The translations under genes were made by a program, and so were the position numbers. The notes beneath the pieces are model-generated. The model was not told the DNA's origin. It saw only the letters and a program-made list of their open reading frames with translations, and made no database searches. A stretch of DNA of 64,000 nt from Costus lasius (lineage: Eukaryota; Streptophyta; Magnoliopsida; Zingiberales; Costaceae). Each line of letters starts with the position of its first letter. The stretch's first letter is position 1. Where the stretch lies: assembly GCA_027563935.2 (NCBI GenBank), contig CM050453.2, forward strand, positions 12,542,001 to 12,606,000, in the 5' to 3' direction. Positions 1-10,318 of this stretch are shown here, piece after piece.

Positions 1-128
1 TAATTAGTTAGTTTTCCTATGATGTTATTCAGTGTTTCATAAGTTGCCAAGGAACCTAAATTATTTCTTACCACAATGCGGCATCACTTACAGCTGTGTG
101 CAATTCATTTATAGATAATATTTATATG
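1..128 (+). repeat. Fragment of MetRS intron 2 (copy 0)
   Basis: The first 128 bases match the part of MetRS intron 2 seen at about 5070-5190, 7390-7510, 23038-23165 and 55980-56105. The match stops at a TTTATATG motif, after which the sequence is unrelated. The window therefore opens inside another partial MetRS copy whose exons, if any, lie to the left. It directly abuts the cytokinin-receptor exons, so a rearrangement junction sits near base 128. Confidence 0.75.
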
Positions 129-296
129 ATGTTATTTCCTATGATGTTATTTCTGGCTTTACCATATTTTTGTAGTAATTTAACTGGAAATCTTCCTTGT
201 ATTACAAAAATGTAAAACTACTCATCTTTGGGACGTTTGTAGCTATTTTGCTAGTTATTTCGAATCAGGCCTCAGACCTTTTATTTTGTGTCACAG

Positions 297-560
297 AGAA
301 GATTGTGTGAGTGCATGAACAAGTTTATAGCTGATGAACTATTTAGTAGTAGCCTCTTACAGGAGTTATTAGAACTGCACTCAGAGATGGATCAGATCCA
401 AGATCAGCAACCCATTGTTAGGAACAAAATAATCTTTCAAAGTCGGTGCTCAAATCAATTTGACCATGCCCTTGTTAAGTCTGCACGGTCATCACCATCC
501 CATATCATCCTTCAAAGTAACATGCTTTCTACAACAAACAGGGATTCAAGGCATCTAAAG
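297..560 (+). CDS. Probable upstream exon of cytokinin receptor histidine kinase (N-terminal part)
   Basis: An open stretch of 88 codons is bounded by an acceptor (pyrimidine-rich, TGTGTCACAG) and a donor (AAAG|GTCTAA). It starts and ends in phase 0, as do the next two exons, so joining them keeps one frame. The product is polar, with a leucine- and glutamate-rich helix (LLQELLELHSEM) followed by a basic serine-rich part. I do not recognise it as a domain. AHK2-type receptors do have long, poorly conserved N-terminal extensions, so assignment to the receptor rests on phase and position only. An upstream start exon must lie outside the window, or the ATG at codon 7 may be used. Confidence 0.45.
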
Positions 561-1037
561 GTCTAAAACTTTTTTAAATTTCATTATAGGAACAAAATTT
601 TTTTGCGTACTTCTTTGCGATTAATCCTATTATCAAATATCATGAGAACTAACACATTGGTGACATATAACATATTTGTACATGTATCACTTCATGCTCT
701 TATATTAAGCATAAAATTTCAAGTTTGTCCTCCTAAACAAACTTCCCTTGCTTGAGCTGTGAGTGGGGTGCCTTCTTTTTCTACACTTCTTTTGCGATAA
801 GTACAAACATGTCCTTGAAAAATAAGAGCGTCATAGTATCAATGAGTATACACTGAACATGATGAGCTTTGTTTTATGAACCCAAAATATGTGCAACATG
901 ATTTACCTACTATTTGTGATTCAGTGAATGTAATGTTTTTCTAGGTTTTGTGTAGATCAATCATCATTGCGAATATGTCATAGTTATGCTACTGATATTG
1001 TTTTTACTAATTTGAAATCTATATGTCAGTTGTGTAG
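561..1037 (+). other. Intron between receptor exons
   Basis: This 477-base AT-rich stretch runs from GTCTAA to an acceptor GTGTAG. It contains no supportable ORF and no recognised repeat. Confidence 0.4.
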
Positions 1038-1490
1038 GACTCTGAAACTATGTCATATGAGAGTGATCCAGTAAAAATCTTAGAGCATTACAAAAGATGT
1101 CCGGGGATTTTGTTCAATGTATTTCCGCTGGTCTTAGTGTTACTAGGGTTTTTCTCTATTGGATTTGTCTTCGGCAGATTCTCAATTTCCTCACATGAAC
1201 AGTTTCAGAAGCACAAGCATTACATACCACAGCATTCTAAGGGGAGTGGCCAGTGGAGTAAGAAATTCCTGGTTCTAGGAGTCTTACTAGGGTTATTAGC
1301 TGCCCTCTATATATTTGCGAGCATGAATGCAGATATTACTGGAAGGAGGAAAGATACACTTGTTACCATGTGTGATGAGAGAGCTCAAATGCTGCAGGAT
1401 CAATTTAATGTGAGCATGAATCATGTGCATGCATTAGCTATCCTAGTGTCAACTTTTCACCACGGGAAGCAACCTTCTGCAATTGATCAG
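1038..1490 (+). CDS. Cytokinin receptor histidine kinase (AHK2-like): two TM segments and start of CHASE domain
   Basis: This 151-codon phase-0 exon encodes the membrane anchor and the first part of the extracytoplasmic cytokinin-binding CHASE domain of a hybrid histidine kinase. Two hydrophobic segments are visible, around residues 24-47 of the exon (VFPLVLVLLGFFSIGFVFG) and 78-95 (FLVLGVLLGLLAALYIFASM). They are followed by the family signature MCDERAQMLQDQFNVSMNHV and LAILVSTFHHGK. The exon ends at IDQ before a GT donor, the usual position in plant cytokinin receptors. In AHK2-type proteins an additional upstream membrane segment is typical, which fits. The ATG at 1050 is in frame but need not be the start. 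The frame is fully open, so this part is not decayed. The odd point is the missing downstream exons. Confidence 0.85.
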
Positions 1491-2021
1491 GTACTTGACT
1501 TGCTCCATATTTTATGTTTCAAGTGTTTTTGCTGCAAATGTGAGGTGAAGTAAACTAGAGTCTTGTTTAGTTAGCTGGCTTCCCATTTTTGTTTTGGGAT
1601 CTACTAGTCTTGGTTCTGGTTCTATATAAGATTTGCACGGAAAATCCTTTTTGGATATGTATGTACTACAACTCTCAAACTGTAAAAGGTTTTTTTTAAT
1701 GAGAGCTTTAGTCTTTTTAAGATGCATAATGTGAATTGTGAAGAAGATATGCATCCACTTAAGGAGGTTTACCATTATTTGTCTCAGAAATGAGAAAGCT
1801 GTGCAAAGTTTAGAGAAGGTGTAAAATCTCTATCGCATACTATACCAGTCCTATCTCGGTCTCATATGTATGTATTGGATGTATCTAATGGACATACCTT
1901 ACCATTAATCTTAGACTTGTATACACCGAACTGGTTTTTTAAACCCTAGTTTTGACTTTAGATTACTAGTCTAGTAACGCTACAAACATTGACCCCTACC
2001 TTATTAATATATTTCTGGCAG
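1491..2021 (+). other. Intron 2 of the receptor fragment
   Basis: This 531-base AT-rich intron has a GTACTT donor and a TTTCTGGCAG acceptor. The minus-strand ORF in it is not supported by anything else. Confidence 0.7.
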
Positions 2022-2261
2022 AAAAAATTTGCAGAGTTCACAGAAAGAATAGCATTTGAAAGGCCCCTGATGAGTGGTGTCGCCTATGCTTTGAGATTAT
2101 CACATGCGGAGAGGGAGGAGTTTGAGAAAAAGCATGGTTGGAAGATAAAAAAAATGGAGATTGAACATCAGTCCCTGGTAAAAGAGACTGAATATGCACC
2201 TGTTATATTCTCACAAGAAACTGTATCTCACATAGTATCCATTGATATGATGTCGGGAAAG
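2022..2261 (+). CDS. Cytokinin receptor histidine kinase (AHK2-like): central CHASE exon
   Basis: This 80-codon phase-0 exon continues the CHASE domain that binds cytokinin. Recognisable blocks are FAEFTERIAFERPLMSGVAY, then RLSHAEREEFEKKHGWKIKK, and EYAPVIFSQETVSHIVSIDM ending in MSGK before a GTAAGT donor. The order and spacing match plant AHK2/AHK3-type receptors. The next exon in the family would start with a charged EDREN-like block, but I find no such exon downstream within the window. If transcribed alone, reading into the intron adds only seven residues (VSSWYH and stop at 2282). That would leave a membrane-anchored, partial CHASE protein without kinase. Confidence 0.85.
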
Positions 2262-2759
2262 GTAAGTTCATGGTATCATTAATTTTTCTTTATAATATAT
2301 TTATAAATTAAATAATGTTAATTTATATGGTTATGAATACAGAATCTACAGTATAAACATCATCATCATGTCAGAAGATCTGTTCTTTTCTGTAGGCTGC
2401 TTTGATAAGATATATTTGCATGTTTTTTTTTATTCTAGTCTGGTTTTGTTGCCTTCTTTTGCCTTTGTTCAGAAAACTAAATGTTGGACATTGAAGGCTA
2501 GCATATAATTTTTCCAACAACAATCTGGAAACATATGATAAATCCTGAGTATGAAAGCAATGGGTGAATCTGATTATTGACACTTCTATAGATTGCCAAG
2601 GTTTCACATGTTTTGTACTTCAGGGTTAACAAAGATGAAGCAAATTGTAAATGAGTAGCAAGATATTATGAGTTCATGTTGCCGCTGCAATGGACAATTC
2701 TTAGGATATGATTGTTGCTTGATTAAAAAAACTTGTTAAGAGTAGTAAACTTCTTTCTG

Positions 2760-2975
2760 ACAATCTCATCACTATATCTTCTATTGTTCTACCATAATTT
2801 TACTATTTGTCTTTATTTTATTTATCCATATCTGCCATCAAATTAGGAATTTTCATGTTACATTTTTATGATTAGCATTGTACTCTAGCCTCTATGTAAA
2901 GGGCACCATATAGCCATGCAAGCATTGTGCAGTAATGCAATTTTTGTTTCTTCTATTTCAATGTGGTAAAAAAGA
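2760..2975 (+). repeat. Diverged local duplication, unit A
   Basis: This unit aligns by eye with about 3645-3860. Shared blocks in the same order are ATCTTCT.TT.T..ACCAT, a central ATTG TAC block, CTCCTATATAAA-like/CTCTATGTAAA with a nearby CAT, and GCATT..GCAGTAATGCAATTT-like ends. Divergence is high and there are indels. This looks like an old tandem or transposon-derived duplication inside the intron. Confidence 0.45.
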
Positions 2976-3644
2976 AGTTTATCATAGCTGCTAATGTTGG
3001 CCACCTTGCTAGTAGTGCAACCACTATCTCTCACATGTGCCCTTGGCTTTCCTGCCAGCTCTTCATACTTCTAGTCTCCTCCCTTTGCCACTAGCCTCCT
3101 TATAGTATGATCTTCTGCTGGCAGTCTTCTTGCAACATTTATCAATGGGTTTGTATTTTATGTCACTGCTAGATTCCTACTCAGCCTTTTTTGTTGTTGC
3201 ATTTTGCCATCTTTTCTAGAACAACAGAAGCATGTGGTCACCCTGATAGTTTGGTGTACCAAATTATACTTCTATGATTCTATCTATCTACATGCCTCTC
3301 TCTTTACACAAATTAGTATTGCTCCTATTATTATAGATTGACTTATAGTTATTTTTGTGCCTTGCTTTTTTTTCCCCATAGGATGAACTATCAATGTTTC
3401 GTATCATAATGTTCAAAACGATACACAATTTGCAGATGCACGATGAACATGTGACTCTTAACACTTTTTGTTTTTATCTTATCTCTCATGCATGGACTTA
3501 CATAACTTTGTCTCAATGCAGTAGATACCTCTTAGTTGCAACTTTGGTATTAAATTAAGGTTGCATTAAATTCACCATCTTTAGTTTTTTGTGGGAGTGA
3601 TGGGGAATATAAAAGTTGCATACATGGAAGACTACTCTATGATA

Positions 3645-3860
3645 ATGCAACCACAATATCTTCTGTTATTTTACCATGATTTCCACACACACATATATAT
3701 CCTTACCTTACACCAATTATGAATTTCGACATGATGTCATTATATATTATTATTTTTATTATTATCATTGTACAATAGCTCCTATATAAAAAGAGGCATC
3801 ATGCGACCATCTAAGCATTCTAAAGTAATACAATTTCCATTTTCTTCTACTCCAACTAAT
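3645..3860 (+). repeat. Diverged local duplication, unit B
   Basis: Partner of the unit at about 2760-2975, with the same order of short shared blocks. It contains a TATATAAAAAG stretch, but there is no other sign of a promoter. Confidence 0.45.
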
Positions 3861-4049
3861 AAGAATAAATGGGCTACATTATAATCACTAGGATTTGTTT
3901 TGTACTACCCAAAGTTCGAAAAATCGGTTCGACCGGATGTACCAATTCGATATGTGGGGTCAAAAAGTGTTATATGTTAAAGTGTAATATGACCATTTCA
4001 AATTCACCTTAAATTAATAAGGCTTTTTTGTTTAATGGGTTCTGCCTTC

Positions 4050-4071
4050 CAATGAGCGCAAGCGCTCATTG
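4050..4071. repeat. Perfect inverted repeat, 10-bp arms, AA centre
   Basis: The arms CAATGAGCGC and GCGCTCATTG are separated by AA. A second inverted repeat with the same AA centre (CCCTGA/TCAGGG) follows at 4080-4093. The pair may be the end of an unidentified mobile element. No terminal partner was found. Confidence 0.6.
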
Positions 4072-4079
4072 TTAATTAC

Positions 4080-4093
4080 CCCTGAAATCAGGG
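4080..4093. repeat. Inverted repeat, 6-bp arms, AA centre
   Basis: CCCTGA and TCAGGG flank AA, eight bases after the larger inverted repeat at 4050-4071. Confidence 0.5.
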
Positions 4094-4145
4094 TACCTTT
4101 GATTAAGAGATCTATAGTATGAAATAAAATACAAGACTAAACAAT

Positions 4146-4791
4146 TTAAACTTTATGCTCATCCTTAACTTATATGTATTACTTATACCAAAAAAACACC
4201 AACAACAAAAAAAAAGCTAAAGCGAATTAAATAACAAAATAGTCAAAGTTAAAATTTATAAAAAGAATTAAATCACAAGTGAACGTTGTATAAAATCATA
4301 TACCAAAGTCTTGCTTAGAACTATTTAGATAGAATGTGTGTTCCATTGGTAGATGTAAGCACTCTATGTTTTGCATGGGATATAGAATGGAAGCATGATA
4401 CATATTAGTAATTCACTATTATAGTATTTATGCATTGTACATCTAAAAATACACAACATTAAGATATACGCATCTAACGGTAGAATACGCACTCTGCACA
4501 ATAAATCTTAAGAAGGTTGAAGTTTAGGGTTTTTCGACATTTCATTTTTCCTCGAGAGAACTCAATGGCTGTCGTCCCTATTCCAACTGTGCTCCGCACG
4601 TGAGCTCGCAACGTTTGCTCCGGTCCCCCAAGTAGGGTTTCGAACGACGAAGGTTAAGACTCCGCTTCCATCTTCAGCCGTCTCGCTGCCTCTTTCTCGA
4701 CACGGTCCGAGAAGTTTCTTGCAAAGAAACAGCGCAACACCACTTTCTGGCAATCCCCTAATCCACTCTCTTCCATCAGATCGAGTCGTCC
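4146..4791 (+). promoter_or_regulatory. MetRS upstream region and 5' UTR, partial copy 1
   Basis: This block starts near AAACTTTATGCTCATCCTTAAC and is repeated upstream of the other MetRS copies (about 6290-6931, 9586-10235 and, for the intact gene, 52730-53317). It carries the conserved GAAGTTTAGGGTTTTTCGAC stretch, a CACGTGAGCTCGCAACGTT block containing a G-box core (CACGTG), and AAGTAGGGTTTCGAACGACG. Because it is present before every copy, it probably contains the ancestral MetRS promoter and 5' UTR. I see no clear TATA box. Confidence 0.6.
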
Positions 4792-5020
4792 ATGGTAGAT
4801 TCCTCGGCTAACAAGCCCTCCAGCTCCCAATTTCGGGTCGCAGAAACATGCTCATCACTAGCGCCTTGTCATACGTCAACAATGTCCCTCACCTCGGCAA
4901 CATCATCGGATGTAATCATCTTTTCTAAATCTTTTTCTTTTTCCAGGTAAAGATTGTAAAGTTGATAATTTTTTTTGGACTGGTGAAGGCGTTTTGAGTG
5001 CCGATGTGTTTGCTCGGTAC
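4792..5020 (+). pseudogene. MetRS pseudogene copy 1 (exon 1 frameshifted, exon 2 truncated)
   Basis: The exon 1 copy runs from ATG at 4792 to the T|GT donor at 4911. It matches the intact gene at 55520-55640 but lacks one G near AACAAGCCC, which shifts the frame after about eight codons. Exon 2 starts at 4989 (T|GC GTT TTG AGT) and keeps only 32 bases. At CTCGGTAC it jumps straight into intron 2 sequence (TGCTATTTCTGC). The missing piece lies between two short TATTGC/TACTGC repeats, so a microhomology deletion is likely. The product of the parent gene charges tRNA-Met in the cytosol. This copy cannot. Confidence 0.85.
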
Positions 5021-6290
5021 TGCTATTTCTGCATTCTTGCATTTCCGGTAAGTGCTTAACATACACATTAGTTAGTTTTCCTATGATGTTATTCAGTGTT
5101 TCATAAGTTGCCAAGGAACCTAAATTATTTCCTACCACAATGCGGCATCACTTACAGCTGTGTGCAATTCATTTATAGATAATATTTATATGCAATTAAA
5201 TAAACGTAATATAGATTTCATTAATTTGTAAACATACGTTGATGCAATAAAAAAAAATTTCATTGGTAATGTCTCACGCTACAAACTAGATTTCTTTGCC
5301 TACGTTAATGATTAACTTTAAAATGATGTTCACTACGATGGAATTCGAACAAATCACCCTTGATTTTGTTGCAGTTATTAAATTGATATGTTTGGTTTCA
5401 CTTTTTATTGGTCACCATGAAAATATCATCCCATTGGGGATGTAATATCCTCAATTAAGAATAATTGTATATAGATTTTTTAGCTAACTGCAATTTGTTG
5501 ATCTTTGTTTGAGTTCATACAGTAATAAACTTGTTCAGCACAAGTTTCTTTCTGGATTTATAGTTCATTACTTATTGATACATGCAAAAGCCTCACCAAT
5601 GAGTAAATCTTTTATTATTTTATAAAAAAATATTTCTATAAATATATACACATATGCATTATTTACTATAATAATTAAGCATAAAATAAAATATGTACCA
5701 AAGTAAATATAAAATATCCGATTTATTAGCGAGTACTTGCCTACTATATGTTTAGGTATAAGTTAGCAAATATATATCTTTCAACCAAAAACCATTAAGA
5801 TAGTTTTCAATCCATATTACATGGTTTAATATTTTTAGTACTTGCACAATTGCTCTATTACATATGGGTTTTCTTTGTCAAATTGGATACTATGATGGTT
5901 TCATATCAGTTATGTATTAATTTCCTACCATGATATTTTTATGTGGATTAATAGTTATTGAGATTTTATTGTTTGATTGTGGGTGGTACCACATAGTATA
6001 TCAATGCCCATATCATTTGGTACAATCTTGTATCATCAGGTATGACACAAGGTGGTTTCGATACTCTCGTTGTTTGCCGATGCATTTGAATGCGCTGCTC
6101 ATTTCGTAATAGTAACACTACTTTAGTCCATGCTTATTAGGTCAAATAATAACCATAGTTACCCTTAAATTCTAGCCACATATTTCTAGCTAGTCAAGTT
6201 CAATTTTTTAATTGCATAATTATGTTTAAATTTATATACCCTCATTTTCCTCTTGAAATTAAAATGATGTATGATGCAAATATTATTAAA
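5021..6290 (+). repeat. MetRS intron 2, copy 1 remnant
   Basis: This stretch is colinear with intron 2 of the intact gene (about 55930-57200), with shared blocks such as GATAATATTTATATGCAATTAAATAAACGTAATAT (seen in short pieces) and ATCCCATTGGGGATGTAAT. It ends at TATATATCCTCAT, where the upstream block of copy 2 begins (CATCCTTAACTTATAT). The shared TCATCC at the junction suggests a microhomology-joined duplication breakpoint. Confidence 0.75.
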
Positions 6291-6931
6291 TTTATATATC
6301 CTCATCCTTAACTTATATATTTTACTTATACCAAAAAAACACCAACAAAAAAAAAGCTAAAGCGAATTAAATAACAAAATAGTCAAAATTAAAATTTGTA
6401 AAAAAAATTAAATCACAAGTGAACGTTGTATAAAATCATAGACCAAAGTCTTGCTTAAAACTATTTAGATAGAATGTATGTTCCATTGGTAGATGTAAGC
6501 ACTCTATGTTTTGCATGGGATATAGAACGGATGCATGATACATATTAGTAATTCACCATTATAGTATTTATGCATTGTACATCTAAAAATACACAACATA
6601 AAGATATACGCATCTAACGGTAGAATACGCACACTGCATAATAAATCCTATGAAGGGTGAAGTTTAGAGTTTTTCGACATATTATTTTTCCTCGAGAGAA
6701 CTCAACGGCTCTTGTCCCTATTCCAACTATGCTCCGCACGTGAGCTCGCAATGTTTGCTCCGGTCTCCCAAGTAGGGTTTCGAACGACGAAGGTTAAGAC
6801 TCCGCTTCCGTCCTCAGCCGCCTCGCCGCCTCTTTCTCGACATGGTTCTAGAAATTTCTTGCAAAGAAACAGCGCAACACCACTTTCTGGCAATCCTCTA
6901 ATCCAACCTCGTCCATTGGATCGAGTCGTCC
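6291..6931 (+). promoter_or_regulatory. MetRS upstream region and 5' UTR, partial copy 2
   Basis: Near-identical to the block before copy 1, including TTTAGAGTTTTTCGACAT, the CACGTGAGCTCGCAATG block and AAGTAGGGTTTCGAACGACG. Only the first bases differ, where it fuses to intron 2 of copy 1. Confidence 0.6.
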
Positions 6932-7274
6932 ATGGCAGATTCCTCGACTAACAAGGCCTCCCAACTCCCGATTCCGGGTCGCAAAAACGTGCTCATCACC
7001 AGCGCCTTGCCATATGTCAACAATGTCCCTCACCTCGGCAACATCATCGGATGTAATCATATTTTCTAAATCTTTTTCTTTTTGGGGGTAAAGATTATAA
7101 AGTTGACGATTTTTTTTGGATTGGTGAAGGTGTTTTGAGTGCCGATGTGTTTTCTCAATACTGCCGGCTTCGGGGGTACAATATGATATATATGTGTGGC
7201 ACGGATGAGTACGGGACGGGCACGGAGACGAAGGCTATAGGGGAGAATTGCTCCCCGAAGAAGATTTGTGACAA
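6932..7274 (+). pseudogene. MetRS partial copy 2 (exons 1 and 2 open)
   Basis: Exon 1 is 6932-7052 and exon 2 is 7130-7274 (donor AA|GTGAGT). Both keep the reading frame, giving 88 codons plus two bases, ending CDK when joined as in the intact gene. It includes the catalytic HIGH-like motif PHLGNI and the CGTDEYGT block. Substitutions relative to the intact gene include FARYC to FSQYC, ATETK to GTETK, MEEN to IGEN and PKE to PKK. No exon 3 follows; the intron runs into spacer X at 8631. With its own copy of the upstream region this could be transcribed, but the peptide would be only the start of the Rossmann fold. Confidence 0.8.
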
Positions 7275-8630
7275 GTGAGTGAAATGATATGCCAGTATGC
7301 TAATTACGTTTGTGAAATCACTTACTACCTTAATTTTGTTACTGCTATTTCCGCATTCTTGCATTTCTAGTAATTGCTTAACATACACATTAGTTAGTTT
7401 TCCTATGATGTTATTTAGTGTTTCATAAGTTGCCAAGGAACCTAAATTATTTCTTACCACAATGCGGTATCACTTACAGCTGTGTGCAATTCATTTATAG
7501 ATAATATTTATATGCAATTAAATAAATGTAATATCGATTTCATTAATTTATAAACATACGTTGATGCAATAAAAAATTTTATTCATTGGTAATGTCTCAC
7601 ACTACAAACTAGATTTCTTTGCATACGTTAATGATTAACTTTAAAATGTTGTTCACCACCATGGAATTGGAACAAATCACCCTTGATTTTGTTGCAGTTA
7701 TTAAAGTGGTATGTTTGGTTTCACTTTTTATTGTTCACCGTGGAAATATCATCCCATTGGGGATGTAATATCCTCAATTAAGAATAACAGTATATAGTTT
7801 TCTTAGCTAACTACAATTTGTTAATCTTTATTTGAGTTCATATAGTAATAAAATTGTTCAGCACAAGTTTCTTTGTGGATTTATAGTTCATTACTTATTG
7901 ATACATGCAAAAGCCTCACCAATGAGTAAATCTTTTAATATTTTATAAAAAAATATTTCTATAAATATATACACATATGCATTATTTACTGTAATAGTTA
8001 AGCACAAAATAAAATATGTACCAAAGTAAATATAAAATATCCGGTTTATTAATGAATACTTGTCTGGTATATGTTTAGGTATAAGTTAGCAAATATATAT
8101 CTTTCAACCAAAAACCATTAAGATAGTTCTCAATCCATATTACATGGTTTAATATTTTTAGTACTTGCACAATTGCTCTATTACATATGGGTTTTTTTTA
8201 TCAAATTGGATATTATGATGGTTTCATATCAGTTACGTATTAATTGTCTACTATGATATTTTTATGTGGATTAATAGTTATTGAGCTTTTATTATTTAAT
8301 TGTGGGTTGCCCATATCGTTTGGTACAATCTTATATCATCAGGTATGACACAAGCACACACCATGACACAAGGTGGTTTCGATACTCTGGTTGTTAGCCG
8401 ATGCATTTGAATGCGCGGCTCCTTTCGTAACAGTAACACTACTTTAGTCCATGCTTATTAAGTCAAATAATAACCATAGTTACCCTTAAATTCTAGCCTC
8501 ATATTTCTATCTAGTGAAGTTCAATTTTTTAATTGCATAATTATGTTTAAATTTATATATCCTCATTTTAGTCTTGAAATTAAAATGATTTATGATGAAA
8601 ATATTATTAACTAGTGCAAATATTATTAAC
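7275..8630 (+). repeat. MetRS intron 2, copy 2
   Basis: Colinear with intron 2 of the intact gene from its donor to about 57220. It ends at CAAATATTATTAAC, where spacer X (TTTTATCCTGGAGC) begins. The identical junction recurs at 24165, so copies 2 and 3 descend from one rearranged unit. Confidence 0.8.
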
Positions 8631-9590
8631 TTTTATCCTGGAGCACTCAGCTACCAGCTCAATCAAGGTAACCCTTGAGGGACAAATTATGGTAACTCTT
8701 GGCTGATTGCCATGATTCTGGTGTTGTTGAAAAGATAAATTGGAGTGGTTGTATTATACTATATTGTATTCATTCATGTGTTTTTTTGATAATGGCTTGG
8801 AGACTGGGAGTAGGAGAAATGACAGTTTTGGTCTGCTAAGAGTTGTAGATAAGCAGGCTTTAGTTGTGACTCAAGTGTAACGAGTCAGTGTGTATATTAA
8901 ATTCCATGGCTTTGGCTTTGGGGGTAAATGCTTTCAATTTATGGGATGTTTGTGATATAAAAGTATCATCAGCTTCTTTTATTATTCCTATAGCAACACT
9001 CTGTTGTAAGCATGAGTTTCATCTATTGCTTTAATTTTTTTTTTTTGTGGTTCTTATCACACTAAAATTTGATGTTTGAAACGCATGAAATATTCTATAA
9101 TTAATTTTATATTTTAATGTGTGACTTTTATGAATTGTTGAGCATTAATACAGTATTTATAATTATGAGTTATCGTGCATTACGCAGAATGGTTTCAGCT
9201 ATTTTAGAATCAATTCTGAGCTTGCGGAATTAATTTTAGTCATCGGTCTTGCCTATATATAGACATCAAGGTGTCTTATTTTCTCTTATTTTCTCATTTT
9301 TTTAAAAAAAATCAAATGTAAATTCTAACATTAAAGTTATTTGCACTCCTGATGAAAAATATAAATGAGTTAAGGCTGCGTTTGGAGTAGCTTTTACTGT
9401 ATCATTTTTTTTTTGCCAAAGTTGCTACGGTAATGAGAAAGTTGTAATTTTTACCTTTCTCTTGGCAGCCAAAAATAGCACTGTTTATGCACTGTAGCTT
9501 TTTACTGTAGCAAATGAAAAACAATGTACAATGAAAAGTGGATGGGAAAGCCGTGTGCCAAATGCAGCCTAAGTCTTATTCTATAATTTA
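8631..9590 (+). repeat. Spacer X, copy 1
   Basis: This block starts TTTTATCCTGGAGCAC and is shared with 24165-24560 and with 46565-47273 plus 52463-52730. In the last case it lies between the 3' end of the receptor and the MetRS upstream region, which is probably its original place. It contains a MITE at 9374-9569. No coding capacity was seen. Confidence 0.75.
9374..9569. mobile_element. Tourist-like MITE (TIR GGCTGCGTTTGG / CCAAATGCAGCC, TSD TAA)
   Basis: This 196 bp element has terminal inverted repeats GGCTGCGTTTGG and CCAAATGCAGCC and is flanked on both sides by TAA. That fits a PIF/Harbinger-type non-autonomous element. A sister copy lies at 52505-52707 with ends GGTTACGTTTGG and CCAAACGTAACC. 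It encodes nothing. Confidence 0.75.
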
Positions 9591-10235
9591 AACTTTATGC
9601 TTATCCTTAACTTATATGTTTTACTTATACCAAAAAAACACCAACAACAACAAAAAAAGGCTAAAGCGAATTAAATAATAAAATAGTCAAAATTAAAATT
9701 TGTGAAAAAAATTAAATCACAAGTGAACGTTGTATAAAATCATAGACCAAAGTCTTGCTTAGAACTATTTAGATAGAATGTGTGTTCCATTGGTAGATGT
9801 AAGCACTCTATGTTTTGCATGGGATATAGAACGGATGCATGATACATATTAGTAATTCACTATTATAGTATTTATGCATTGTACATCTAAAAATACACAA
9901 CATTAAGATATACGCATCTAACAGTAGAATACGCACCCTGCATAATAAATCCTATGAAGGGTGAAGTTTAGGGTTTTTCGACATTTCATTTTTCCTCAAG
10001 AGAACTCAACGGCTGCTGTCCCTATTCCAACTATGCTCCGCACGTGAGCTCGCAACGTTTGCTCCGGTCCCCTAAGTAGGGTTTCTAATGATGAATGTTA
10101 AGACTTCGCTTCCATCCTCAGCTGCCTCGCCGCCTCTTTCTCGACATGGTCTGAGAAGTTTCTGGCAAATAAACAACGCAACACCACTTTCTGGCAATCC
10201 CCTAATCCATCCTCTTCCATCAGATCGAGTCGTCC
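9591..10235 (+). promoter_or_regulatory. MetRS upstream region and 5' UTR, partial copy 3
   Basis: Third copy of the upstream block, contiguous with spacer X on its left, as at the intact gene. It carries the GAAGTTTAGGGTTTTTCGAC stretch and the CACGTGAGCTCGC block. Confidence 0.6.
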
Positions 10236-10318
10236 ATGGCAGATTCCTCGGCTAATAAGGCCCCCTAGCTCCCGATTCTGGGTCGTAGAAACGTCCTCAT
10301 CACCAGCGCCTTGCCATA
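10236..10318 (+). pseudogene. MetRS pseudogene copy 3, exon 1 left part
   Basis: ATG at 10236, then eleven codons matching the intact gene until GCC CCC TAG: the CAG codon of the intact gene (residue 11) is a stop here. At 10318 the exon is split by an Athila-like LTR retrotransposon. The right part resumes at 22658. The five bases CCATA are duplicated on both sides of the insertion. Confidence 0.85.

Larger units (their letters stand above)
2262..4140 (+). other. Remnant of receptor intron 3 / intergenic AT-rich DNA
   Basis: No coding exon of the receptor or of MetRS could be recognised in this 1.9 kb stretch. It holds a diverged internal duplication (about 2760-2975 and 3645-3860) and two short inverted repeats near its right end. 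A MetRS upstream copy starts soon after. The receptor exons expected here (rest of CHASE, kinase) are absent. Confidence 0.5.

Noticed and set aside
3370..3450. Possible receptor exon after an ATAG acceptor
   Set aside because: The translation shows no match to CHASE or kinase blocks and there is no good donor.
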